A DNA stretch of 64,000 nucleotides from DASUAS01 sp963720765 (GTDB lineage Bacteria; Actinomycetota; Acidimicrobiia; IMCC26256; DASPTH01): NCBI GenBank assembly GCA_963720765.1, contig CAVRGS010000005.1:134039-198038 (forward strand), given 5' to 3'. A program made the translations under genes and the position numbers. This document shows, piece after piece, positions 1-8,892 of this stretch. Position 1 is the stretch's first letter; every line of letters begins with the position of its first letter. The notes below the pieces were generated by a model. The model worked only from the letters and a program-made list of their open reading frames with translations. It did no database searches and was not told the origin of the DNA.

Positions 1-381
1 TCGTTCGCACCGTCGCTGGCGATGTTCATCGGTCTGCTCGTCGTCGTCGGCGCCGGGCAGATCGCGTTCCTCTCCACCACGAACTCGTCGCTGCAGCTCC
101 TCTCCGATCCGACCATGCGCGGCCGGGTGATGGCCGTGTACACGATCACCCTGCTCGGTACGACCCCCATCGGTGGGCCGCTGATCGGATGGGTGAGCGA
201 TCAGTTCGGACCCCGTTGGGGCTTCGCGATCGGTGGAATCGCCACCATCGTCGGTGTGCTGACGTTCGGCACCGCGTTCCTGCGGGCGCGGCGAGTGAAC
301 CGAGACGGTTCGTTGGCGGAGCAGCCCGCCGACCTCGTGCTCGGCATCGACGGCGAGGCGATCCCCGCGTCCGTCAGCTGA
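1..381 (+). CDS. MFS transporter, C-terminal part (cut by window start)
   Basis: The open frame runs in from the left edge and ends at TGA 379-381, leaving about 126 residues. It holds the last hydrophobic helices of a 12-TM major facilitator transporter. The loop motif MRGRVMAVYT followed by GGPLIGWVSDQFGPRWGF is typical of the DHA3/enterobactin-exporter-like MFS branch, where RGR precedes helix 10. A short hydrophilic tail follows. The substrate cannot be told from this piece, but efflux is the usual role. It converges on the VOC gene 13 bases downstream. Confidence 0.8.
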   Translation, partial: SFAPSLAMFIGLLVVVGAGQIAFLSTTNSSLQLLSDPTMRGRVMAVYTITLLGTTPIGGPLIGWVSDQFGPRWGFAIGGIATIVGVLTFGTAFLRARRVNRDGSLAEQPADLVLGIDGEAIPASVS

Positions 382-393
382 GGGGCCCGTGCG

Positions 394-954
394 TCAGGTG
401 AGCCGCGTGTGCGGCAGGTCGCGCAGACCGCGGTCGCGCAGCTCGTGCACCGCGGGCACCGGGTCGGGATCGCCGAACAGCGCGGCGTCGTCGTAGTCGG
501 TCGGACGGCCGGTGCCGTCGACGACCCACCACGACGCTTCCAGCGCGATGCCGTTCGGGTCGGTGAAGTACACGGAGCGGATGAAGCCGTGGTCCACGAC
601 CTCGGTGACCTCGGAACCGGCCGCGAGCAACCGCTTGCGCAGCATCTCGAGCGCGTGCTCGTCGGGCACGTCGAACGAGATGTGGTCGAGCTGGATGGCG
701 CGGTCGCTCGGTCCACCCGCGGGCTTGGCGAACGTCTCGGCGCCGCCGACCTCGAAGAACGCGACGGTGTTGCCGCGGTCCATCTCGAAGAAGTAGTGGC
801 GCATCGGCCCGGCCATCGTGGTCGCCGCGAGACGCATGCCCAACACGCCCACGTAGAAGCGCACGGTCGCGTCCATGTCGGGGGTGACGAGTGCGAGGTG
901 GTTGATGCCCTGCCAGCGCGGGGCTTCCGGGAGCTCGTGGTGCGTGTCGGTCAT
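394..954 (-). CDS. VOC family protein (glyoxalase/extradiol dioxygenase fold)
   Basis: This 186-residue protein starts at the ATG complementary to 952-954. The vicinal-oxygen-chelate fold shows as two beta-alpha-beta-beta-beta halves: INHLALVTPDMDATVRFYVGVLGM at residues 15-40, then QLDHISFDVPD with VYFTDPNGIALE near 100-145. The His of NHLAL and the Glu of IALE are the usual metal ligands. VOC proteins of this size include lyases, dioxygenases and resistance proteins, so the substrate is open. It is transcribed away from the cation antiporter, whose start is about 45 bases beyond. Confidence 0.8.
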   Translation of the reverse strand: MTDTHHELPEAPRWQGINHLALVTPDMDATVRFYVGVLGMRLAATTMAGPMRHYFFEMDRGNTVAFFEVGGAETFAKPAGGPSDRAIQLDHISFDVPDEHALEMLRKRLLAAGSEVTEVVDHGFIRSVYFTDPNGIALEASWWVVDGTGRPTDYDDAALFGDPDPVPAVHELRDRGLRDLPHTRLT

Positions 955-997
955 GCATCGATCGTAGGCCCGACGTCCCCAGGTACCTTCGGGGCCG

Positions 998-2239
998 GTG
1001 CCGCTCCAGGGTCTGGCTTTCGACGACGTGATGATCGTCATGATCGCGGCGGTGGCGGTGCCGCTCCTGCTCGGCCTCGCACCGTCGCTGCCGATTCCCT
1101 CGTCGGTGCTCGAGATCGTGGCCGGGATCCTGCTCGGGCCGGCGTTGCTCAACTGGGTGACCGACGACGCCGTCATCACCGTGTTCTCGCAACTCGGCGT
1201 GGCGCTGCTGCTGTTCCTCGCCGGGCTCGAGCTCGACTTCCGAGAGTTGCGGGGACGGCCACTCAAGCTCGGGCTGATCGGCTTCGTCGCGTCGTTGCTC
1301 GTCGGATTCGCGCTCGCGCTCCCGTTGGGCGACATCGACGTGATCATCGACCCGCTCCTGCTGTCGGTCATCCTCTCGGCGACCTCGCTCGGCATCGTGG
1401 TCCCGGTGTTGAAGGACGCCGGGATCCTCGACACGCACGCGGGCACCTTCGTCGTCGCTGCGTGCTCGGTCGCCGAGTTCGGCTCGATCGTCGCGCTGTC
1501 GATGTTCTTCTCGCCGAGCGGTTCGACGGGTCTCGAGACCGTCCTCAAGCTCGGCGTCCTTGCGTTGCTCGTGGCCCTCATCGCGTACCTCGGGTCGCGC
1601 CAGGGCTCGTGGCGTCAACGGATCGATCAGGTGCTGTTCCGTCTGCAGGACAGCAGCGCCCAGCTGCGCGTCCGGATCGCGATGCTGCTGATGATCGCGC
1701 TGCTCGTGGTGAGCGAGGGCCTGGGCTTCGACGCGATCCTCGGTTCGTTCCTCGCCGGCGCGCTCCTCTCGGCGGTCACGGATCCCGCGCGTGAAGACGA
1801 GTTCGGGCAGGTGCGCCACAAGCTCGAGGGCATCGGCTTCGGGTTCTTCATCCCGATCTTCTTCGTGGCAACCGGCCTGTCGTTCCCGGTCGACCAGCTC
1901 TTCTCCGACTGGTCGACGTTGCTGCGGGTCCCGCTGTTCTTCGTCATGTTGCTGCTCGCGCGCGGGCTGCCCGTGCTCGTGTTGCGGCGCGACCTCACAC
2001 GCGCGGAGTTGCTGCCGTCGGCGCTGTTGCAGGCGACGTCGCTGTCGTTCATCGTCGTCGCCACGCAGATCGGGGTGGAGCTGGGCGAGCTCAAGCCGAT
2101 CAACGCGGCGTCGCTCGTCGCTGCCGGGATGCTGTCCGTGTTGCTCTTCCCCGTCGTCGCGCTGAAGCTGCTCGACCGCACCCTGCGGCGCACCGAACGA
2201 GGCACCGGACCCGACGGGCGCGCCGTCGAAGGCATGTGA
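998..2239 (+). CDS. Cation:proton antiporter, CPA2/KefB-like membrane domain
   Basis: A 413-residue polytopic membrane protein of the Na+/H+ exchanger domain family. It has roughly 12 hydrophobic segments and family landmarks such as LEIVAGILLGPALL, the FLAGLELDF motif after helix 3-4 and GFFIPIFFVATGL. It probably exchanges Na+ or K+ for H+ across the inner membrane. There is no C-terminal TrkA-N domain, so it is a short CPA2 member without nucleotide regulation. The start used is GTG 998, because no upstream ATG is in frame. A 49-base gap separates it from the PRC-barrel gene on the same strand. Confidence 0.87.
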   Translation: MPLQGLAFDDVMIVMIAAVAVPLLLGLAPSLPIPSSVLEIVAGILLGPALLNWVTDDAVITVFSQLGVALLLFLAGLELDFRELRGRPLKLGLIGFVASLLVGFALALPLGDIDVIIDPLLLSVILSATSLGIVVPVLKDAGILDTHAGTFVVAACSVAEFGSIVALSMFFSPSGSTGLETVLKLGVLALLVALIAYLGSRQGSWRQRIDQVLFRLQDSSAQLRVRIAMLLMIALLVVSEGLGFDAILGSFLAGALLSAVTDPAREDEFGQVRHKLEGIGFGFFIPIFFVATGLSFPVDQLFSDWSTLLRVPLFFVMLLLARGLPVLVLRRDLTRAELLPSALLQATSLSFIVVATQIGVELGELKPINAASLVAAGMLSVLLFPVVALKLLDRTLRRTERGTGPDGRAVEGM

Positions 2240-2288
2240 GACGACGCCGACGGGTATCCCTGCGGTACCGCGACGAAGGGAGATCGTC

Positions 2289-2658
2289 ATGAGCATCTAC
2301 GCATTCCGGGCCGAGGTCTACGTTCCGGCCATGCCCGACCTGACCGGCTTCGACGTCGAAGCGACCGACGGGCAGATCGGGAAGATCGACGAAGCGACCA
2401 TGGCCGACGGTGCAGCCTGTCTGGTCGTGGACACCGGCTTCTGGATCTTCGGTCACAAGCGCATGCTGCCGGCCGGCGTCGTGCGCAGCATCGATGTCGA
2501 CGAGCGGAAGGTCTTCGTCGACATGACGAAGGACGAGATCAAGGGTGCGCCCGACTACGACGACGTGCACCACGAGCGCGACGAGCCCGGCGTACCACGA
2601 CGAGGTCGGCGGGTACTACGACCCGTGGGGCGGCACGCCGCCGATGGAAGGTGTGTGA
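2289..2658 (+). CDS. PRC-barrel domain protein (one frameshift)
   Basis: The ATG at 2289 is preceded by GAAGGGAG at a good spacing. The first 100 residues match a PRC-barrel: GFDVEATDGQIGKIDEATM, a VVDTG strand, then the basic RMLPAGVVRSIDVDERKVFVDM stretch. PRC barrels bind RNA or partner proteins and are common in stress or membrane-associated small proteins. Near 2591 an extra G in CCCGGCG breaks the frame. Ignoring it restores a Tyr/Gly-rich tail (GGYYDPWGG) ending at TGA 2656-2658, giving 122 residues. The next base starts the convergent stop codon of the M23 gene. Confidence 0.75.
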
Positions 2659-3250
2659 CTAGGCGCAGCCGGCGGCGCTGAGCGTCGGCCACGGGTCGAC
2701 GCGCGTGCCGTTGGGGCCGCCGAGGCGCAGCTCGAAGTGCAGGTGGTCGTAGCCGTTCGCGTTCCCGGTGTGGTCGACGAACTCGATCACGTCACCAGCC
2801 GTCACCGTGCGGGTCGTGTTCTCCCACGACGCGTAGTACGGCGCGAGGTGCGTGTAGTAGTAGGTGTTGCCGTCGTCGGCCTTGCAGGTACACCGAGTAG
2901 CCACCGACGTCGCCGGTGCTCCAGAACCAGAGCGTGCCGTTGCGCACCGCGTACACCGGCGTTCCCTGCGGCGCGCCCAGGTCGACGCCCGAGTGGGTCG
3001 GCGAGAAGCCCTGGCTGTAGGTGAACCCCTCCACCGGACAGTGGGCGATGGTCGCCTTCGGCGGCTGCGTGGTCGGCGGCGCGGTCGCCGGGTCGGCCGG
3101 AGGGAGGCACGCGGTGGCGGTCAGCGCGACCACCGCGAGCGCGGCGACGACGAGGAGCGATCGGCGGACCGCTCGCGGCGCGGAGGCGCACGGGCGTCGC
3201 GGGCAGGGGACACGGGCATCGAAGCAGTGTCGGCAGGCACGGGCCGACAT
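2659..3250 (-). CDS. M23-family peptidase, probable lipoprotein (one frameshift)
   Basis: The reconstructed product has 196 residues. A hydrophobic signal stretch (LLVVAALAVVALTATAC) ends in a lipobox-like cysteine, suggesting an exported lipoprotein. The LytM/M23 zinc peptidase signature is visible: HSGVD supplies the first His and Asp, and HLHFEL the last His pair. Such enzymes cut peptidoglycan cross-bridges. An extra base near 2893 splits the gene between VYLQ and ADDGNTYYYTHLAP. The ATG at 3250 gives an unusually long Arg-rich N-region, so the true start may lie downstream. Confidence 0.75.
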
Positions 3251-3287
3251 TTGAGCCCTCGCCCTTCAACCGGCCGTCAACGCCGGC

Positions 3288-3981
3288 TCACGGCAACTGG
3301 GTGTCACGGCAGTCAGTTCGGGCGGGTTTCGGGTGCTGCCGGGCCCATGGCACCCCGAGCTCGACGAGGTCGAGCCGGTCGATGGCCTCGGCCTGGCGGC
3401 GGGCCCGGGCCCGCACCGCCGACTCGGCGTCGCCGCCGAGCGACCGCAGCACCCACTGGCGGGCGATGCCGCCGGCGGCGCGGCCGCTGGGGATCTCCAG
3501 GCTGGGTCGGCGGGCGGGGTCGAGGTAGAGCGAGAGGGTCAACGAGCGGACGAGGCCCCGATCGGGATCGACCCCGACCTCGCGCAGCCGCCAGATCACG
3601 TACGACGCCAGCAGCTGGAGCTCGCGCACCCCACGGCGAGAGGTGGTGCTGAGCCGCAGCGCCACCGGGATCGACGCCAGCCCCACCTTGAACGCCTTCG
3701 ACGACGGCAGCGGCGCCTTGCCCGCGAACTTGCCCGACTTCGTCGCCAGCGCCAGCGCGCGGCGCGCCATCGGGCGTGGCCGCGGCGACGAACGCGGTGA
3801 CGGTGGTGGCCGCCGGCGCGGCACCGACGCCGACCGGTCCCGCGGCCACGAGGTCCTCGAGCTCCTGCGCGCTGCGCACGTCGAACGGTTCGGCGAACAC
3901 GCGGTCGAGCGCACCGTCGATCAGCGCGCGGACGCGCGCGGTGAGCGAGGTCAGCCACGGGCCAGGCCTCGGAACAAGCAC
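3288..3981 (-). CDS. Hypothetical protein (one frameshift)
   Basis: I do not recognise this family. Joining two frames at an extra C near 3766 (context CCCGATG) gives about 230 residues. A short amphipathic N-terminus (ALIDGALDRVFAEPFDVRSAQELEDLV) is followed by a Gly/Ala-rich stretch, then a basic domain with KVGLASIPVALRLS and REVGVDPDRGLVRSLTLSLYLDP. The alternation of weakly hydrophobic helices with Arg clusters could suit a peripheral membrane protein. The start is uncertain: GTG 3981 overlaps the end of the upstream tetR gene, which suggests cotranscription with it. Confidence 0.5.
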
Positions 3982-4556
3982 GTCGAGCGCGCGCTCGAAG
4001 CGCGGCGTCGGGATCACTCATCAGCGGGTTGATACCCACGATCTCCAACATCACCAACCCGTGGATCGCCCCCCAGAGCAGCTCGGCGATCTGGTCGGGT
4101 GAGCCCTCGAGCAGCCCGGCGTCGGTGCAGCGCGCCACCTTGCCCACGAGGCCGTCGAACGCCGCGTGCGCGAGCTCGTGGCTGGCGTCCGACGGTTCGA
4201 AGCCGGGCACCGCGCCGCCGAACATCACCATGTAGTGCGTCGAGTTGGCGAGCGCGGTGTCGCGGTAGCAGTTGGCGCCGCCGGCGGAGGTCGGCGAGCG
4301 GGTCGTCGGTGGGCACGTTGGCCTTCATGGCGTCGACGAGGCGCTCGAACCCCTCGGCGTAGAGCTCGTCGATCACGCCGTCCTTGCCACCGAAGCGGCT
4401 GTAGAGGCCCATGGTCGAGCAGCCGGCGGCGGCCGCGATGCGTCGGACGCTGAGCGCGCTGGCCCCCTCCTCGGAGAGCAGCTCGCTGGCGGCCTCGAGG
4501 ATCCGTTGGCCCTGTTCGTCGCGAGTCCGTGCCATCAGTTGCCCAGTTTCTTCCAT
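3951..4556 (-). CDS. TetR-family transcriptional regulator (three frameshifts)
   Basis: The N-terminal 60 residues are a clear TetR DNA-binding domain: RILEAASELLSEEGASALSVRRIAAAAGCSTMGLYSRFGGKDGVIDELY. The C-terminal ligand domain continues in two other frames (FGGAVPGFEPSDASHELAHAAFDGLV, then ELLWGAIHGLVMLEIVG). Removing one extra base near 4275, 4000 and 3972 yields about 200 residues, normal for the family. It is divergent from an MFS exporter across a 110-base gap that holds a palindrome, the classical layout for a repressor of an efflux pump. Confidence 0.8.
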
Positions 4557-4585
4557 CTCGCCAGTCCGCGCTCACCGGTCCGCGC

Positions 4586-4614
4586 TTGACACCGCAATAA
4601 CGGCGTTATAGCAT
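4586..4614 (+). promoter_or_regulatory. Promoter with overlapping palindromic operator for the MFS exporter
   Basis: TTGACA (4586-4591) and TAGCAT (4609-4614), 17 bases apart, form a sigma-70-like promoter pointing at the exporter. The spacer holds the perfect inverted repeat ATAACG-G-CGTTAT (4597-4609), and another ATAACG lies at 4635-4640. The placement suits repression by the divergent TetR protein. Binding is inferred from layout only. Confidence 0.55.
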
Positions 4615-4666
4615 CACGACGATATCACGCTGTCATAACGTCGTCACACGAGCAGGGAGTTCCCCC

Positions 4667-6328
4667 GTGGCCGATGCCGCCTCCTCCGCCGAGTCCGTCT
4701 CCTCCGCCGAGTCCAGTCGCCTCCGCCGAGTCCGTCTCCTCCGACGACCGGGTCCACCGCCGCCGGTGGGCCACCCTCGCCGTCCTCTGTGTGAGCCTCC
4801 TGGTGATCGTGATCGACAACACGATCGTGAACGTGGCCCTGCCGACGCTCGTCCGCGACCTCGGCACCAGCATCAGCGACCTCCAGTGGGTGGTCGACGC
4901 GTACACGCTGGTGTTCGCCGGGCTGCTGCTCACGGCCGGGAGCCTCGGAGACCGCTTCGGCCGCAAGGGCGCGCTGACCGTCGGGCTCGTCGTCTTCGGC
5001 GGCGCATCGGCCGCCGCCGCGTTCTCCGGCAGCGTCGGCGCACTCATCGGCGCCCGCGCGGTCATGGGCATCGGTGCCGCCCTGATCATGCCGGCGACGC
5101 TGTCGATCCTCACCAACGTGTTCACCGACGCGCGTCGAGCGCGCGCTCGCCATCGGTCTCTGGTCGGGCGTCGCCGGCATCGCGGTCGCACTCGGTCCGG
5201 TCACCGGCGGGTTCCTGCTCGAGCACTTCTGGTGGGGTTCGGTGTTCATCGTCAACGTGCCGATCGTCATCGCCGCGATCGTCGCCGGCCACTTCCTCGT
5301 TCCGACGTCGCGCAACCCGAAGCAGCCGAAGCTCGACCTCGTGGGTGCGGGGCTCTCGATCGTCGGCCTCGGCGCGCTCGTCGCCGCCATCATCGAAGCG
5401 CCGAGCAACGGGTGGACCGACCCGCTGATCCTCGCCGGCTTCGCGATCGCGGTCGGTCGCGCTGGCCAGCTTCGTGTGGTGGGAGCGGCGCATCGACGAG
5501 CCCGATGCTCGACGTGCGCTTCTTCGCCAACGCCCGCTTCACCGCGGCGAGCGTGAACGTCACGCTCGTGTTCTTCGCCCTGTTCGGCTTCATCTTCCTC
5601 GCCACGCAGTACCTGCAGTTCGTGCTCGGCTACTCCGCGTTCGAAGCCGGACTGCGCACGCTGCCGTTCGCCTTCGCGCTCATGGTGATGGCGCCGCTGT
5701 CGTCGAAGGCGGTGCAGTGGTTCGGCACCAAGCGCGTCGTCGTCACCGGGATGCTGCTGTTCGCGTCGGGCCTCGTGGTCGCATCGACGTCGACGGTCGA
5801 CACCGGGTACGGCCGCGTCATGATCGCCATGGTGTTGATGGGCGCGGGCATGGGTCTCTCGGTCGCCCCCGCCACCGAGTCGATCATGGGTGCGCTGCCG
5901 TTGCACCAGGCCGGTGTCGGCTCCGCGGTCAACGACACCAGCCGCGAGGTGGGTGGCGCGCTCGGCGTCGCCATCGTCGGCAGCATGCTCTCGTCGCTCT
6001 ACTCGTCGGACCTCAACGCCAAGCTGCCCGGCGAACGTGCCGAGCCAGGTGCGCGACGCCGCCGACCAGTCGGTGGGCGCGGCGCTGCAGGTGAGCGCGC
6101 AACTCGGCCGTGCCGGGGCGCCGCTCGCCGACGCCGCCCGCGAGTCGTTCGTGTACGCGATGTCCCGGGCATCGCTGGTCACGGCGGCGGTCGCGGTGCG
6201 TGGGCGCGCTGCTGGCCTGGCGCTTCCTGCCTGCCCGCGCCGTCGAGGTGCAGCAGCTCGAGGCGCAGCAGCTCGAGGCGCCGGCCGCCACGGACGAGCC
6301 GACACCGGAGCTGGTCGAGGTGACCTGA
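4667..6328 (+). CDS. MFS transporter, DHA2 (EmrB/QacA) family (six frameshifts)
   Basis: Start GTG 4667 has AGGGAG at 4654-4659. The repaired product is about 551 residues with 14 predicted helices. DHA2 signatures include DNTIVNVALPTLVRDL in TM1, LQWVVDAYTLVFAGLLLTAGSLGDRFGRK (motif A) and the GPVTGGFLL motif C. Extra bases sit near 4715, 5136, 5458, 5503, 6034 and 6199. The cytoplasmic N-terminus carries a short Ser/Ala/Glu tandem repeat, and the C-terminus a repeated QQLEA. It probably exports toxic compounds and is likely controlled by the divergent TetR. Confidence 0.85.
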
Positions 6329-6357
6329 GCGACCGGGGTCCGGGCAGCGCGGCCGCG

Positions 6358-6626
6358 CTACTTCTTCTTGTTCTTCTTCTTCTTCTTGCTTCTTCTTCTT
6401 CGAGTCCGTCGACTTCCCGTCGGCGCCGTGCTTCTTCTTCTTCTTCTTCTTCTTCTTGTCCTTCTTCTTCGAGCTCGTGGTCGTCGCCGTGCCGTTCGTG
6501 CTCGGCGGTGTTGTCACGCCCGAGGCCGAAGAGCACGTGCGTGGGCGGGGAATCGGCGGACTCGATGGGCGCGAGCGAGTCGAGCACGTCTTCCAAGCTC
6601 CGCCCGAGGCCTGCCTGGCGCTCCAT
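6358..6626 (-). CDS. Small protein with a polylysine C-terminal half (two frameshifts)
   Basis: The ATG complementary to 6624-6626 opens a frame of about 88 residues after two extra bases (near 6525 and 6390) are ignored. The N-terminal 36 residues look structured (SLEDVLDSLAPIESADSPPTHVLFGLG). The rest is Thr/Ser-rich, then made of runs of lysine broken by HGADGKSTDS, ending KKNKKK before TAG at 6358-6360. Lys-rich tails in actinobacteria often bind DNA or RNA. I do not recognise the family. The plus-strand poly-Phe reading of the same bases is not credible. Confidence 0.5.
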
Positions 6627-6663
6627 CGTCCTCACGGTAGGCGCGCAGTGTGCGCGGAGCGTG

Positions 6664-7059
6664 TCACTCGGGCGCGTTGCGCGCCAGGCAGGCGGTGTCG
6701 CGCAGCGCTTCCTTCCACGCGCGGAAGCGGGTGTGCACGACGCCGTCGGGGCCGACGCCTTCGCCGTCGCCCGACGGATGCAGTCGGAAGGTGAACTGCT
6801 CGCGGAGGTCGTCGGCGGCGATCGCCGCGTAGCGCGCGTTCCCCTTCGCCGCCGGGCCGGCGCGCCAGAGCAACCACGGCCCGATGCGCCGCTTGTACGC
6901 GACGAGGTCGTGACCGAGGTCGCGTCCGAGCTCGAGCAGCGCGGCCGGAGCTTCGATCCACGCGGTGGCCGGGATCGTGCGGTCGCGTTGGGGTGTCGCG
7001 GGGAGGTCGACGGTGTGCACCGGCGTCGGGTCGATCGGTCGATCCTCGGCGGTGGCCAT
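6664..7059 (-). CDS. Hypothetical protein
   Basis: This is an intact 131-residue frame starting at the ATG complementary to 7057-7059. I see no signal peptide, membrane helix or catalytic motif. The central part is rich in Trp, Arg and Gly (KRRIGPWLLWRAGPAAKGNARY), followed by an acidic and His-containing stretch (FTFRLHPSGDGEGVGPDGVVHTRFRAWKEALRD). It reads like a soluble, probably conserved cytoplasmic protein. It lies 37 bases upstream of the Lys-rich gene on the same strand and diverges from the helicase. Function unknown. Confidence 0.55.
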   Translation of the reverse strand: MATAEDRPIDPTPVHTVDLPATPQRDRTIPATAWIEAPAALLELGRDLGHDLVAYKRRIGPWLLWRAGPAAKGNARYAAIAADDLREQFTFRLHPSGDGEGVGPDGVVHTRFRAWKEALRDTACLARNAPE

Positions 7060-7244
7060 GCCTCCATCATGACGCCTGCTACCAGTGCTTGACGTTCCGA
7101 GCGCGTGATTCTTGTTGCCGCCTCGGTTCTTCGCACGTGGGTATGCGTCTCTCGCACTCCCGGTTCGTTTCCGGATCGGTGTTTCGGGGTTCGTCCACCC
7201 TCCCGAACACCATTCGCAACACGAAACCAGGAGATCCCCCCATC

Positions 7245-8670
7245 ATGTCCACCACCTTCGCCGCGCTCGGCGTCCCCGCCGAGCTCGTCCGCACGCTGCA
7301 CGCGCGCGGTCTCGACGACGCCTTCGACATCCAGACCATGACCGTGCCCGACGGTCTCGCCGGTCGCGACCTCTGCGGTCGCGCGCCCACCGGATCGGGC
7401 AAGACCAGTCGCCTTCGGCATCCCGCTCGTCGCCCGCGTCGGCAAGGCGCGCCCGAAGCGGCCGCGCGGCCTCGTGCTCGTCCCGACCCGTGAGCTCGCG
7501 GCGCAGGTGTGCGGCGAGCTCGAGTGGCTCGGCGCCGGTCGCAAGCTCCGCGTCGCCGCCGTCTACGGCGGCGCCGGGTTCGGCGCCCAGTTCAAGGCGC
7601 TCCGGCGCGGTGTCGACGTGCTCGTCGCGTGCCCGGGCCGCCTCACCGACCTCATCGAGCGGCGCGAGGTCGACCTCGACGAGGTCGAGATCGTCGTCGT
7701 CGACGAAGCCGACCGCATGGCCGACATGGGCTTCCTGCCCGCGGTGCAGGCGCTGCTCGACCGCACGCCCGCCGATCGCCAGACCCTCCTCTTCTCCGCC
7801 ACGCTCGACGGCGCGGTCGACCGTCTCGTGCAGCGCTACCAGCGCGACCCGTCGCGCCACCTCCTGCCCGAGGCCGACCAGACCGCGGCCACGCACCGCT
7901 TCTGGGAAGTGGAGCGTTCCGACCGCGTGACGAAGACCGCGGAGATCGTCGACCGCCGCCGGTCCGACCATCGTGTTCTGTCGCACCAAGCACGGCGCCG
8001 ACGCACTGGCCAAGAAGCTCGAGCAGCGTGGGCGTGAAGAGCGCCGCCATCCACGGCAACCGATCGCAGGGCCAGCGTGAGCGCGCGCTCGAGTGCCTTC
8101 GCCGACGGCAAGGTGCGCGCGCTCGTCGCCACCGACGTCGCGGCCCGGGGCATCCACGTCGACTCGGTCGCGTGCGTGGTGCACTTCGATCCGCCGGCCG
8201 ACTTCAAGGACTACACGCACCGTTCCGGTCGCACCGCACGTGCCGGCGCCGACGGCCTCGTGGTCTCGCTCGTCTCGCGCGACCAGCGCAAGGCGGTGGC
8301 GCGCTTCCAGCAGGAGCTCGGCATGCGCCCGGGACTCGCCCGTCCCGACATCGCGCTCATCACCGATCCCCCTGCGCGCGACACCGCCGACGATCGCGAC
8401 CAGCGCTCGGCGCGTGCGAGCCGCAACGCGGCTCCGGCGAGTGCGTCCGCCGACGGCTCGTGGCCCAGCGGCACCATCAAGTGGTTCGACGCCCGCAAGG
8501 GCTTCGGCTTCATCGAGCGCGAGGGCGCGAGCGACGTGTTCGTGCACTTCTCCGCCATCGAAGGCGACGGCTACCGCCAGCTCGAAGAGGGCCAGCAGGT
8601 CGAATTCGAGGTCGGACCCGGCCGACGTGGCGAGCAGGCCCGGAGGGTGCGCGTCCTCGTCGACGCCTGA
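7245..8670 (+). CDS. DEAD-box RNA helicase with C-terminal cold-shock domain (four frameshifts)
   Basis: ATG 7245 follows CAGGAG at 7229-7234. Removing extra bases near 7407, 7965, 8030 and 8093 gives 473 residues. All helicase motifs are present: Q-motif FDIQ, APTGSGKT, PTRELA, the DEAD box, SAT, IVFCRTK, ATDVAARG and HRSGRTARAG. After a 50-residue linker, residues about 410-473 form a cold-shock domain with the RNP1-like KGFGFIE and RNP2-like DVFVHFSAI. The last 190 residues lie in one unbroken frame, so the fusion is real. It likely unwinds and binds mRNA, perhaps in the cold. Confidence 0.88.
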
Positions 8671-8693
8671 CGGCGGCCGCGTACGCTCTCGGG

Positions 8694-8873
8694 GTGGACC
8701 GGCTCCGCGCGATCCTGCTGCTCCGCGGCGCGCTGGCGCTGTTCCTGCTCGGGATCGGCGTGGTGCTGTTGGTCACCGGCAACGTGGTGTTCGGCGTGTT
8801 CGCGATCGTCGCGGCGATCGTGAACACGACCCTCATCGTGGTGATCGCCCGAAGGGCCCGACCGGCTCGGTGA
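8694..8873 (+). CDS. Small two-helix membrane protein
   Basis: GTG 8694 opens a 59-residue frame 24 bases after the helicase stop. Two hydrophobic helices (ILLLRGALALFLLGIGVVLLVTG and FGVFAIVAAIVNTTLIVVIA, each broken by a short polar turn) are flanked by Arg, and the tail RRARPAR should face the cytoplasm. It has no named family that I recognise. Its position between the helicase and an RDD-domain gene, all on the plus strand with short gaps, suggests one transcript. Confidence 0.6.
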   Translation: MDRLRAILLLRGALALFLLGIGVVLLVTGNVVFGVFAIVAAIVNTTLIVVIARRARPAR

Positions 8874-8892
8874 GCGCCGCGAGTCGTGACCG

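Noticed and set aside
374..2296. Long minus-strand open frame of 640 codons
   Set aside because: It is low-complexity Arg/Glu/Asp sequence antisense to the antiporter; high-GC genes leave such shadow frames. Only the end part in another frame (VOC gene) is real.
6361..6470. Plus-strand poly-Phe/Leu membrane protein
   Set aside because: It is the complement of the AAG lysine runs; the Phe/Leu runs have no helix boundaries or start site and are explained by the minus-strand gene.
4644..7544. 966-codon minus-strand frame across the MFS, Lys-rich and helicase genes
   Set aside because: It is antisense to genes with clear motifs and contains only biased Arg/Ala sequence; the helicase and MFS readings explain the region.
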